Positions 36,096 through 47,200 of a DNA stretch of 64,000 nucleotides are shown in pieces. How positions within the stretch are numbered: the stretch's first letter is position 1; the number at the start of each line of letters is the position of its first letter. Both the position numbers and the translations under genes were made by a program. Source of the DNA: Anthopleura xanthogrammica (Eukaryota; Cnidaria; Anthozoa; Actiniaria; Actiniidae). Below the pieces are notes generated by a model that saw nothing but the letters and a program-made list of their open reading frames with translations, searched no databases and was not told the DNA's origin. The stretch covers positions 27,526,128 to 27,590,127 of the forward strand of contig OZ025206.1 in the NCBI GenBank assembly GCA_964019055.1. Reading direction: 5' to 3'.

Positions 36096-36488
36096 AAATA
36101 ACTATGACAAACTGCATAGTAAGTAATTAATTTAGGTGACAGTTTTGACTAAACGTCAACTCACCCCCATCTGGTGGTAGTCTGTTCCTTCTATAGATAC
36201 CAAGCTACCAGGACTCGCCCTCTTGCTGGAATTATTCAGATCACATTCAACGGAACCCCAACTAGTATGACGAACGTTGACCGAGAAGCACCATGGTAAC
36301 CATACACAGGTATCCCAACAAACTTGTTCTAGACTCGCTGTCATGGTTTTGATCACGTGATTTACTAGTGCCTTTCCTCCTTCTTTGACGAAACGATAGG
36401 CTTCACACGATTCGGCGAAGGAATTACGAAATGACGCGAATTGTAAAATGAAAACAGCGAGAACAAGGAACTTTGTGTTGATATTCAT

Positions 36489-36495
36489 CTCTGTC

Positions 36496-36527
<32 letters not shown>

Positions 36528-36534
36528 CGTTAAC

Positions 36535-36566
<32 letters not shown>

Positions 36567-36570
36567 GACA
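36489..36570 (-). repeat. GTT/ATT tract before exon 1 of copy B
   Basis: On the minus strand ATT and GTT repeats run into GTTGACAG and then AGATG, the splice acceptor of the signal-peptide exon. Confidence 0.85.
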
Positions 36571-36916
36571 TGAAAATATTACTTGAATTGGATTGGCTTA
36601 GAGCAGTGCAGTTCAAGTGTAACACAGTACAAAAAAGTGTAACACAGTGCAAATTACATTTTCCGAAAACGGTTTTGAAACCAATTTTTTTTTGATTCTG
36701 CTGATTCTGCTTCGACCTACGGTCTCGTGTAATTTAAACTCTTCGAAAAACACACTAGTGCAAATTAATCCCAAATTGAACTCGAAACCATATGATTACC
36801 TATATATACTATTTTTTTTCTTTCTTTGTATTGTATTTTTTCAAGTGATATAAGTTTTTCTTTTTATATTATATTTTCTTTTTTTTTTTTACGAATTCTA
36901 TCAAAAATATATATTT

Positions 36917-37626
36917 AGTAAATAAACCCCTCCTGGCGGCTGGGATATCGGCTGATAATGTCCGAGGATGAGAAATGATCCGAAAAAAGAACATTTGGCC
37001 GAGAAGCGAAGCTTCGAGGGCAAATGTGATATTTTGAGGACCATTTCTCATCCAAGGATATTATCAGCCGATATTCCAGTGAGCCAGAGGGGGTTTATTT
37101 ATTTTATAACCCAACGACTTCACTGAAATGAATTCAGCAAACTGCACCGACTCGTCATCTCCAGAGTTTTCAAAAAATGATTCTCTCTCGTCTCCAAGCT
37201 GGATATAAAAACAATTATTTTGGTAAATGAAAGCTGTTTGACATTGAACTATTCTATTATTTGACATTTGTTGTCGAATTCTTTGTTGGTTTTTAGTAGT
37301 TTATAAAACAATTTCGAAAACAAACCAAAAACTTCATTCACGAAACATGGATGCTTACCATTGAAGACATTTACAGTATATTTTGTTGATTTTTGTTGTG
37401 TTTCCTGGCGTAGTTTTCTCAACCAGTCTTTGTATTTTACTCTCACTTGTTCGTAAAAACCGAGTTTCTTCGTTTTCCGTGTTTTTTTTTGTTTTTTTTT
37501 TTTAACGTTTTTACCTTCTGCTGGACGAATATCACTTCGGACGGGGGATATCGCCTGACACCCGTCCTGCACGTGACCCATTTGAACCAATGACAGCGAG
37601 CGAAAATTCATCGTTGGGTTATAAAT
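36917..37626. mobile_element. Composite inverted-repeat insertion inside an older repeat
   Basis: A first hairpin (36918-37105; AAATAAACCCC / GGGGTTTATTT, inner GATATCGGCTGATAAT) is followed by a unit bounded by ATAACCCAACGA (37112) and TCGTTGGGTTAT (ending 37622). Together they split a repeat that is uninterrupted at 41840-42030. Confidence 0.7.
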
Positions 37627-37811
37627 ATTAATATTCATTCTATGATGCTATATATTTTAATAAGATTGTATGATAGTTAAACACATAGACATATATTTTA
37701 TAGTTATTTTAAAGATTGCAGTATTAAATAAAAGTTATTGTATAATAACAATGATAATAATAATGATAAATAATGATAATCAAAAACAATAATAGTTATA
37801 ATTAATAGTAA

Positions 37812-37846
<35 letters not shown>

Positions 37847-37910
37847 GATAAATAATAATAATAATGATGAAATTTGATAAAAGAATAGTTGGTAGTCATA
37901 CGTAATGATA
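37627..37910 (+). repeat. Retroelement-like 3' tail plus AAT-rich tract
   Basis: ATTCATTCTATGATGC, GATAGTTAAACACATAGAC and TAAAGATTGCAGTA followed by AAT repeats. The same tail is at 41915-42035 and, shortened, at 59850-59900. Confidence 0.7.
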
Positions 37911-38512
37911 GTAAAGGAAATAATTAACAATTAGTCCTCGAGTCCGAATGGTCTACGAGTCAAAGGGCTATTGACTCGTAGGCCATGAGGGCGAGAGGTC
38001 TAATTGTTTTAGTAAAAACCTACTAATCGGTCCAATAAAAGGATGCAAAAAGTTTTGGATTTTGCTTTAAATATATATTTTTTGGTTTTCAAAACCGGCG
38101 CTTTTCGCTACTAGAGGTCTATCACTAATAGACCCCTAGTAGCTCAGCCAATCACAGGGCTCGATTGGTGATAGACCATTAGTAGGTTTTTTCTAATGAT
38201 AAATAGAAAAAAAAATCGGTCATGCTGACCTGACAAACCTAGTGGAATCAAAACGTTTTTCATTGTTAGAGTTCTAGAAGTACCTGAATTATGGTGTTTC
38301 CCTAGCTCCTGCTTTCAAACAACCCGAACAACCGCACCGAACATTTGTGAACGGCTGTTGAACTTACTTTCCGTAGTTCGAATTTTATGAAACTCACACA
38401 AAATATTTTACGTAGATTGAAGTTTGTAAAAAATTTGAGAAATTAATGTTAAGATAGCGGCGATAAACAAGAAACGTTGAATATATACTGTACCGTCGTA
38501 ATCGCTCAGAAT

Positions 38513-39030
38513 TTAGTAGTCACGATGGCCCACAAGTCTCACGCCGAAACAAAAACTCAAGGCAAAATAAACTAAACTCACGACAATAGAGTCAACTATC
38601 GGACTAAGGATCGCTGAAGGAATTTTGGCGTGATGTGTAATTTTGACTGAACTAGATGCCAATAATATCCTTACCGAGGGCTCGAGCTGGCTGAAGTGTA
38701 CTACTTTCCTAATTTTTTTAGTGCGAGGGTACTCCACCACGATACTCGCTTAATATTGATGTAAATGGACTGAAACTTCACAGAACCCAAAGGACACGAG
38801 ACACAAGCTAGAATATTTATTGGTATGATCTAATTGTTTTTTAAGGATCGTCATGATACATTGCCTTATAAGCTTAACAACACAGAAACCCCGCTTGGGC
38901 AACCTGTGGTGAGTTTTGTTAATTTTGCTGTGACTTTCTTCCTTTTTTCGTGAGTTTAGTTTCTTTTGCCGTGAGTTTCTATTTCTTTTGCCGTTAGTTT
39001 AGTTTCTTTTGCCTTGAGTTTTTCATTTCC
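38513..39030. repeat. GTGAGTTT-rich inverted repeat region
   Basis: Left side: CTCACGCCGAAAC and AACTAAACTCACG. Right side: several TTTTGCCGTGAGTTT units in inverse sense. Related motifs at 20925-20990. It stands where copy B would carry its leader exon. Confidence 0.55.
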
Positions 39031-39034
39031 CGTG

Positions 39035-39430
39035 AGACTTGTCTCTCTTGTTTTGCTCAATGCGAGTTCATGATATCAATTATTTATTCCATGAAGTTTG
39101 TGTGATATCCGACCTAATCATTCTATCCTTCCTTGACTATGACAGGTGTTAAAACAGTGTGCCGAGTTTGAAAACTTATAAGCATCAAAAAAGCTCAAAT
39201 GAGAGTACTTAACAGCGATTTTAAAGGTCTTGTTTGAAATATAAAAAAAATATTTGGAAAATGCTACCTGGATATGTGTTCAGCTAGCTGACTTAAAGAG
39301 AATTCCATTTTAGACTCAGGCTGTAATTTAGCATAGCGAATATTATTCATTGTTAAATTTACAACACAGATAAACTCAGTGGTTGCATATATTAAATAAA
39401 TTTAACTAGCCATCAGTCTTCAAATTCAAT
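39035..39430 (-). promoter_or_regulatory. Conserved upstream module, copy B
   Basis: Same order of motifs as at 19175-19640 (GAGTTCATGATATCAATTAT, TTGACTATGACAGGTG, AAACTTATAAGCATCAAA). The leader exon expected below 39035 is missing. Confidence 0.5.
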
Positions 39431-40044
39431 TATTTTTAAATAAAATAACAGAATAAAAAAACCATGATCACAAGTACTCTAGTTTATCTTGAACAAAAAA
39501 GATAGAGGCTTGATGTGATTCAAAATGAATGACTGAATAACTGAACTAGCTAGACCCCTTTCACGCGACGTCAAAGCAGCGAATTGGAACCTATTGTTTT
39601 GTCCTCCAAATTGAGCTACATTCCGACGTGCTGCAAGGAGTCTATACGAGCTGAGAATAAAAATTACTATACAAGAAAATAATTAATCACTATATGAGAT
39701 TATCGATTAGAAGATGAGATTATCGATTCGAAGACGAGAATATAGAATATCAATTCCACGATGATATAATTTTTTCTAAACAATATTTTAAAGTTAAACC
39801 AGTACAATACAATACAATACAATTAAAAAAAAATTATACCAAAAAAGCTTTACAAAAAATTAGTAAGTAGCATAGAAAACTGTAAAGTTGTAAACTTTTT
39901 TATTTCTCCTACGCGCTTCGACTCACACTGCAGTCTTCAATACATGGGGAGTTTACAATGCTTGCAGCTTGTGTTCGTGTATGAATATGTTATGCAAAGG
40001 AAATTACGAAAACATCGAAAACATTGTTTTGGAAGTAGAGGCAT

Positions 40045-40660
40045 AATATCTATTGTTCTGACGGCAGACAACCTGGTGATATTTTCTACAATGCGCAGCT
40101 GAGTACTATCGAAAATATGATGTATCTAAGAAACCCTTCCACATCAAGTGTTGATGGTGGGAACATAGTTAATGGAGTGGAATGGTTTGGAAACCTATTG
40201 TTCTAGGTTTTTGTTTGGCGAGCGATGTTGAAGCGTACCATCACGTGATATTGACCGTGCACAATGAACCAAAGCAAGTATGGCTGAAAATACTAGTTTC
40301 TGTACTATTTTCATGTACGAACATTTTGAAAGTGTAAAATTTTCATTCTAAGATTACAAAGAAGAGGATATATAATCCCGCGCAGATACAGTTAAGTTAC
40401 AAGATGATAAATAAGAAATCGTTCAAAAAGGTGATTACCCTTTTCAGTAAACAATTAATTTTTATCATATAGAATTAATTAAGAAATATCTCCTATTTTA
40501 TAACATTTTTGAGGAAAAAACGTCTATGTTCTCTAATTTACGATGAACAAACGCTGCAACTTTTTCTTCTCTGTGCACGGTCAACGTCATATAACAATAG
40601 AAAAGGTTGAACAAAAACCTAGAACAATAGGTTTCCAAACCATTCCACTCCATTAACTAT
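40045..40660. repeat. Centre of the cluster: inverted repeat around 40.4 kb
   Basis: 40165-40262 and 40573-40660 are inverted copies (ATAGTTAATGGAGTGGAATG, AACCTATTGTTCTAGG). In addition 40045-40140 is the inverse of 19930-20030, a sequence upstream of copy A (CACCAGGTTGTCTGCCGTCA). This marks the junction between the minus-strand and plus-strand halves. Confidence 0.75.
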
Positions 40661-41109
40661 GGTGGGAACTACTAACACAGGCTGGATCTAAGTGCTAAGG
40701 GCAAATTTACGATTTTACGGTGAGTTAAGATATATCCATCGTTTATTTTATGTATTGTGTTCAATCAGTATATTTTTAATTTCTAAATACCTGCACGATA
40801 TGTCATGAAAAAACAATTCGTATTGGTGACAGAAATTTGTTCAAGATAAATTAGATCAATTGTTTTCATATTGTTTCGTATTTATCATTTCTATTCCGTT
40901 ATTTTATTTAGTTTTGGCCGAATTGCGGTTTTGAAAAAAATTGAATTTGAAAACTTCATGATCTGATACCTACAAATACCGGAGCATCAGCATAAGTATT
41001 TTTTTAGTATAACGACGGCTAGTTTAATTTACTTATGATATGCAACCCTTTTTTGTGCCAAAATTACAGAGTCTAATACTGATGCAATTCTCTGCTTTCA
41101 GTCAGCTAG

Positions 41110-41425
41110 CTGAACACTTGTACAGGTAACATTTTCCCAATAATCTAGATTCCTTATCGTTATGAAGTACTCATTCTATTTAATGTTTGCAATTTTTTTC
41201 TGTGTCGTAATTCTAACAACATTAAACATTATTCCCTAAAATTACAGAGTCTAAAATGCAATTATCTTTCAGACTCGTAATCGTTATGAAGAACTCTCAT
41301 TTGAGCTTTTTTGATGCTTAAAAGTTTTCAAACTCGGTACATTGTTTTAACACCTGTCATAGTCAAGGAACGATTATAGGATGATAAGGTCGTATATCAT
41401 CAAACTTCATGGAATAAATAAATAA
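41110..41425 (+). promoter_or_regulatory. Conserved upstream module, copy C
   Basis: Inverse of the A module: TTTTCTGTGTCGTAATTC, ACGAGTCTGAAAG in complement, AACACCTGTCATAGTCAAGG. It is cut at about 41425 by a LINE tail, so the leader exon is not seen. Confidence 0.5.
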
Positions 41426-41454
41426 TTATCATATAGTAACCGATATTTCTATAT

Positions 41455-41655
41455 TGCCGCCCCTAAGCTATGCATGGAACACTTTGCAGCTATCTCTGAA
41501 AGAAACCGAGTCTATTAACATTCTTCAAATCAGAACTCAAAACATTTTCATCATTACTACTGTATTTATTATTATTTGGAATTTTCTAATGTAAAAGCAT
41601 TGAGACCTCCGTGTAAATGCGCTCCAAGAAAGGTTATATTATTATTACTGGCTAT
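41455..41655 (+). mobile_element. 5'-truncated LINE 3' end
   Basis: Frame remnants PLSYAWNTLQLSL and ESINIFKSELKTF match the end of CR1-like RT proteins; then AAAGCATTGAGACC and an ATT tail. Confidence 0.7.
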
Positions 41656-42379
41656 TAAATGCTACCCTAGTTGAACAATGACTTTTTTTTTTTTTTTTTT
41701 TTTTTTTGTATTATTATTTTTTTTTGTATTATTTTTTTTCATATATTTTTTTTGTATTTTTTTTTTTGCTCCATCATGTCACAGTAGAGAGTGCCATATG
41801 TATAAATGTTTAGCTAGTTTTCAGGGTTTTCTTCATTCGTATTTTTCTTAAGTGATATAGGTTTTTCTTTTTATATAATTTTTCCTCTTTTTGAATTCTA
41901 TGAATAATATATATATTTCGATATTCATTCTATGATGCTATATATTTTTACAAGATTGTATGGTAGTTTTAAACACATAGACATATATTTTATTGTTCTT
42001 TTAAAGATTGCAGTATCAAATAAAACTATTATTATCATTATTATTATATTATCATTATTATATTATTACTAACTACTATTATTATTATTATTATTGAAAT
42101 GTGTATGATCGTACCATACTGTAAAATACTTATTATTACTATTATTATTATTATTAATATTATTATAATAATTTAACTTTATTTCACAATAATAATGACA
42201 ATAGTAAAAAAGACACGAAAATATTAACAGTGATTTTGAAGAATAATAAAGATACTAATGATTTATAGAATCTAAAAAAAGGGATTAATACTAAAAAATA
42301 TCTTTTTACATGTAATATTAAAAGGAAATATATAAATCATGAGGATATATCCTAAGACTATAACATAAATCATATCATT

Positions 42380-42399
42380 ATTGTTGTTATTATTATTAC

Positions 42400-42433
<34 letters not shown>

Positions 42434-42443
42434 ATTATTATTG

Positions 42444-42495
<52 letters not shown>

Positions 42496-42625
42496 TATTA
42501 TTATTATTATTAATATTATTATTGTTGTTATTTTTATTACTATTATTATTATTATTATTAATATTATTATTGTTGTTATTATTATTACTATTATTATTAT
42601 TATTATTATTAATATTATTATAACA
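42380..42625 (+). repeat. TTA microsatellite
   Basis: About 80 TTA units with sparse TTG and AATATT interruptions. The poly-Leu frame is not a gene. Confidence 0.97.
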
Positions 42626-42787
42626 ATAATATCTTTATTTCACAATAATTATAATAACAATAATAAAGAAAACAATAATAGCAATAATTAATTATAATGT
42701 TAAAACGAGCGATATTAAAGGATCTAAAAAACAAAAAATTATAAAATATGTAAAAAATTATTAAGAAGAAAAATATTTAAAAATAAA

Positions 42788-44104
42788 TCAATTGATTTCT
42801 GTTGTATTTACATTAAGTTTAAAATCAAATAAAAAGTCATTGTTCTTATAAAAAGGAACTCGTGACCCACGTACACATAGATTAATGGATCTAAGTATTT
42901 CAAAGGATAGTTTTGTTCTTATGTATGTGATTGTTTCTGCATATGGCTCGTTCGTTTTCCTTGAAATCTTCTCTGCCAGCGCCTTTAGAAACATTTGACA
43001 CTCTGTACCCATACCACCATTCGTTCCAAAGACCAAAGGGGTAAAACTTCCCATTTCCACATCCAGGATCCTTTCTTCGTATTTTCGTTTCTTTTCTTTC
43101 TCCTGTTCTTTAAAGATCGTCGAGGTAGACTTGTTCTGGTTACATTTGGAGTTTACATGCGATACACGTACATCAAAGAATGCTGTAACTCCTCGTTGCC
43201 AGAAGCCACCCGCCTTAATATCAAGGCGTGCGTCTTGACTTGTGGTGGTTGATTTAAGCTTGAATTTCTCGTCGTTGAGAGGAATAAGCTTAGGTTCCAC
43301 TTGAACGTTATGGCACACTTTGCATAATAACGTTGTCAGAAGATCTCGAACATTATCATGCCTTTGGGCCACAAAGCCTCCTTTCTTGCACGACAGGGCG
43401 TGGTTAACGTTAAAGGGCGAGCCACATGGGCAGGCATTTGGCAAATCATGTAAAGGCAAGTTGTAGCGTAATCGAAGGGCATCCTTGAATTCTTGCTTAT
43501 TTAAAACTAGACCCTGCTCTTCAAATGGTATAGCATTCAGCCAATTACTAGAACCTTTATCTCTTGCTTGGTTGACTTGACGAAGCAGATCAGGTGGTAA
43601 AGATGCATCTATCTGTTCAATCTTTATCCTTGAGTTCTCCGCTTTAACTGATTGTTGTTGTTTTTTAATGCCTTCAGTTTCCAAATCAGCTTTTAAAGTT
43701 TGGCTAATAATAGCATCAGCATGTGATGCTGTTATAATCTTTGATGCGGAGTATTGTCGTGGCGAGTCTTCCTCTAGGCAAGGTATGCCTAAAACTCCCT
43801 GGGCGGGACGCATCGACAGGATCCCAGATAAATCTTTAGGTAGAGGCTCTGTTTGTCCAAAAAGTGCCGGAAGAAGCATCTCATTAATCACTTCATCAAT
43901 AGGTTCTATGTAGTCTTCAAAAGAGTCAATTGTCCGCATAAAATAGGTGAACTTATTCCTATACCCTTTCGTAAAGGCAATGTAGGCAGATTGTGGTTGG
44001 TTCTTAGCAATCTCAGCTAGCGTTTCAAGTTCATCTTTCCATTTTGAGATATTTTCATTACAAAAAGTATCTTTGTAGCTCTTTGATCCTATGACTGCTC
44101 TCCT
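42788..44104 (-). CDS. Retrotransposon polyprotein C-terminus (after RT), open
   Basis: About 438 codons on the minus strand without a stop, from RRAVIGSKSYKDTF (44104) to TGA at 42788. It matches the region that follows the RT core in a retroelement family abundant in corals and sponges: RNKFTYFMRTI, PLHDLPNACPCG, a CxC...HxxxxC zinc-knuckle-like stretch (CPCGSPFNVNHALSC), GGFVAQRHDNVRDLL, DARLDIKAGGFWQRG, AFFDVRVSH, SFTPLVFGTNGGMG. The Cys/His cluster followed by acidic motifs resembles the CCHC plus restriction-like endonuclease of R2-type LINEs; that is inference. The RT itself is missing, replaced by a TTA tract, so the copy is 5'-truncated. It lies divergent from and 174 bp upstream of copy C's ATG. 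Confidence 0.75.
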   Translation of the reverse strand, partial: RRAVIGSKSYKDTFCNENISKWKDELETLAEIAKNQPQSAYIAFTKGYRNKFTYFMRTIDSFEDYIEPIDEVINEMLLPALFGQTEPLPKDLSGILSMRPAQGVLGIPCLEEDSPRQYSASKIITASHADAIISQTLKADLETEGIKKQQQSVKAENSRIKIEQIDASLPPDLLRQVNQARDKGSSNWLNAIPFEEQGLVLNKQEFKDALRLRYNLPLHDLPNACPCGSPFNVNHALSCKKGGFVAQRHDNVRDLLTTLLCKVCHNVQVEPKLIPLNDEKFKLKSTTTSQDARLDIKAGGFWQRGVTAFFDVRVSHVNSKCNQNKSTSTIFKEQEKEKKRKYEERILDVEMGSFTPLVFGTNGGMGTECQMFLKALAEKISRKTNEPYAETITYIRTKLSFEILRSINLCVRGSRVPFYKNNDFLFDFKLNVNTTEIN

Positions 44105-44270
44105 TACTATTACTATTATTATTATTATTATTATTAATATTATTATTGTTGTTATTATTATTACTATTATTATTATTATTACTATTATTATTATTATTAT
44201 TATTAATATTATTATTGTTGTTATTATTATTAGTATCATTATTATTATTGTTGTTGTGGTTGTTGTTATT
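44105..44270 (+). repeat. ATT/GTT tract before exon 1 of copy C
   Basis: Trinucleotide run ending TGTTGTTATTGACAG, then AAATG. It acts as the likely 3' splice site of the leader intron and also truncates the retroelement ORF. Confidence 0.9.
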
Positions 44271-44277
44271 GACAGAA

Positions 44278-47200
44278 ATGAATATCAACACAAAGTTCCT
44301 TGTTTTCGCTGTTATCATTTTACAATTCGCGTCATTTCGTAATTCCTTCGCCGAATCGTGTGAAGCTTATCGTTTCGTCAAAGAAGGAGGAAAGGCACTA
44401 GTAAATCACGTGATCAAAACCATGACAACGAGTCTAAAACCAGTTTGTTGGAACACCTGTGTATGGTTACCATGGTGCTTCTCGGTCAACGTTCGTCATA
44501 CTAGTTGGGGTTCCGTTGAATGTGATCTGAATAATTCCAGCAAGAAGGCGAGTCCTGGTAGCTTGGTGTCTATAGAAGGAACAGACTACTACCAGATGGG
44601 GGTGAGTTGACATTTAGTCAAAACTGTCACCTAAATTAATTACTTACTATGCAGTTTGTCATAATTATTATTTTCCCTGGTTTCCTCCCTTCTCGAACGA
44701 GCTCAGCCCGTATAAAATGACGGCCCTTATGAATTTACCGTGGAGTTTTTCGAGATAAATGCAATCGAACCTTAGTGCCCGTAAATGTAGAGAGGTGTCA
44801 GTGCCGTGCCGTGTCGTGTATGAAAACAGCTGACAATTCGGTGCCGTGTCCTCGCCGTGCCGTAACCGTGCCGTGTGCCGTGAACATGCTTAGCTCGGTT
44901 GGTTAGTGCGCGGCCTTAGGGGCTAGAGGTCTGTGGTTCGATCCTCATGATCCACGTCTGTTTTGACTTCTTTCTAATCCGTGTAGCTTCAGCTTTGAAA
45001 ACAGAGCACCGTCGGCCTCCATTGATAGGAGTTGAATTTCAACTGAAGGAACTACCGACATTAGAGTGAAATATCTAAACCTGTAAAATAAAAATTGCTT
45101 GTGAAAAAGAAATATTCAAATAGACACACAAGAAAACAATGGAATAAGTGTCTACTAAAGTGTATTAGTCTAATATCTAATATCTTCAAATCTTTGTAAT
45201 TTCTTTTCGTTTCTCCTTTTCATCTTGTGTTACCATTATTTGTATTTAATGTTGTTGTATTGTTATTAGATTTAGTTATACAGGTCCCCATTTAAACCAG
45301 CTATGCTGAATTGGGCAACCTGTTTAAATATTATTTTAAAAAAAATCTATTTCACGGGTTTAGTGATTTCACTCTAATTATTGGAACTTTACTTTACTTT
45401 ATTTTGACTTTTCACACTCATACCAAACAAGTGACAAGTGGGATATCCCATGGTGTGCAAATAGTAAGCATTGTGTAACTATTTTACCCAACATCATTGA
45501 AAATACCTAGACTGACATCCAGACCGCAATCCATAATGTTCCACAGTGGAACACCGCTGAACATACAACGAATTTCCAGCATTCTGATTGGCTGTATTTT
45601 TAATGGTGTGAGATGAGTATATCTCTAACACTATAAATGGTTAATATAGTATTTTTCCCACCAGGATGTGCCCGATTATCTGAAACAAGCAACGGAAGTC
45701 AAAAGAAAAGAAGGTTTGTTCAGTTATGAAAAAATTAGTTGAACAAGATGAGCAAAATTTTATGAGCTGCATGTTATTGGCACCGAGGAGCCATAGAAAA
45801 GGCAAAAACAAGTCTGGTTCAACCATTGTCATTCAACAAATTCCTATAGCTGATTTCTTTTCTGTTTTTACTAGTTTTCTTATACAGTACAGTTATCTCG
45901 TTTCCTTTCTCCTCCGAAAGACTGTAGTGCCAGGATTTGATGAATCAGTGGCCATTAATGCGCATGCTCAAACCTTTGCCTTCAACAATCTTTTTTGAAA
46001 TATACCAGTACAAATAAAATACTTCTTGAAAGGCGAGCTTATTCCCTGATAGATTTGAAGAGTAAAATCGAAATGTTACCGTGCACCTTTTTTTGTTTGG
46101 TATACGTATTTCTTTCTAGTAATTCATTACTGAACATTTTCATTTCAAGCTACATGAAAGATTTTTCTTTTCGTTTTTGAGCGCTAAAGCAGGGACTGCG
46201 GAGATGTTTTTTCTTTAATATTTTCCAATCGTGGTCAAATCTCAAGCTCCCTATTTACAGTCAGTCCGAGTCACTCAGTCTTAATTTATTTTATTCAGAT
46301 CTTGGGAATGGCTGGTATAGGTATGGTAAAGTTGCTCTAAAACTCTTCAAGGACGTGATCATGACGTGGTTGGATGCTCGCAGTTATTGCCAGTCCCTGG
46401 GTGGAGACCTCATGTCAATCTCCAGTCATCATGAAAATGATTTTGCGTACAATGTATTCGTGAAAGACCGTATGAACAAAACGAATGGTAAGTCAAAACA
46501 CTATCCAGAATTTTTGAAAATAGTTTGTTCAAATTAGATGAGTGTAGTATGTGGAGAGGGGCAAGGAAGCTGAGACTAAAGGATGAATAATCTCTTTTAA
46601 AAGACCTTTATTTACACCATATTATTTTCCTCTCTCTTATGAATAAAACAAATAAAATAAAAGAGAATTAAAATTAGATTCCACAGAGAGGCTCTTCTTC
46701 CACTCATTCTAATTGGAATTTAGAAGTTGATTTTTGAGGAGGGAGGAAAAACCGGAGAACCCGAAAAAACCCTCGAAGCACAGGAGAGAACCAACGAACA
46801 CTGCTTCGTAATCTAGGAACACATTAGATTAAATAGATGAATGCATGTGGGCTATCGTATAATAATTTCATTTGGATGGCTAGCCACCCAATCAACCTTC
46901 CCCCTCCACGTGTTTTTTGTAACCTGTAAATTACTGCTGCTGGTATCGAAACTAAGACCTTTTCTTATTTATGGTTAAGGTACATCACTAGAGGGTGGAG
47001 TGGCTCAGTTTAGACTGGACGGTACAGACAAAGATATCAAGTAAGTCAAAACACGTTTAATACTATGTGTACTTAAAACTCTTTATACTGATGCAAAAAA
47101 ATTGCATTACTTACCATATCTTATAGTACTTTTATACCTTTAACTCATTCTCCTTTCACCGATCAGGTGCTTGATTTTTATAGAATAAGGAGAAGACCAG

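Larger units (their letters stand above)
24601..36488 (-). pseudogene. Copy B: PAN / CTLD-LamG gene lacking exon 2
   Basis: Six of seven exons are found on the minus strand: 36165-36488 (signal peptide + PAN), 30565-30753 (CTLD N-half), 29087-29147, 27863-28150 (one extra codon near its 3' end), 25689-25972 (LamG), 24601-24839 (CTLD C-half). All frames are open and splice sites intact. The 49-nt exon 2 (DVPDYLKQATEVKRKE in the other copies) could not be found between 30754 and 36164. Exon 1 ends in phase 0 and exon 3 needs one carried base, so joining them directly shifts the frame and hits a stop after about 13 codons. From about 31485 to 36095 the DNA no longer resembles copy A. B also lacks the 5' leader exon. 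Probably a pseudogene unless another exon repairs the frame. Confidence 0.75.

Noticed and set aside
42381..42623. Poly-leucine ORF
   Set aside because: TTA microsatellite.
44885..44955. Possible tRNA gene
   Set aside because: A and B boxes are present, but the stems pair poorly and the sequence continues into a SINE body.
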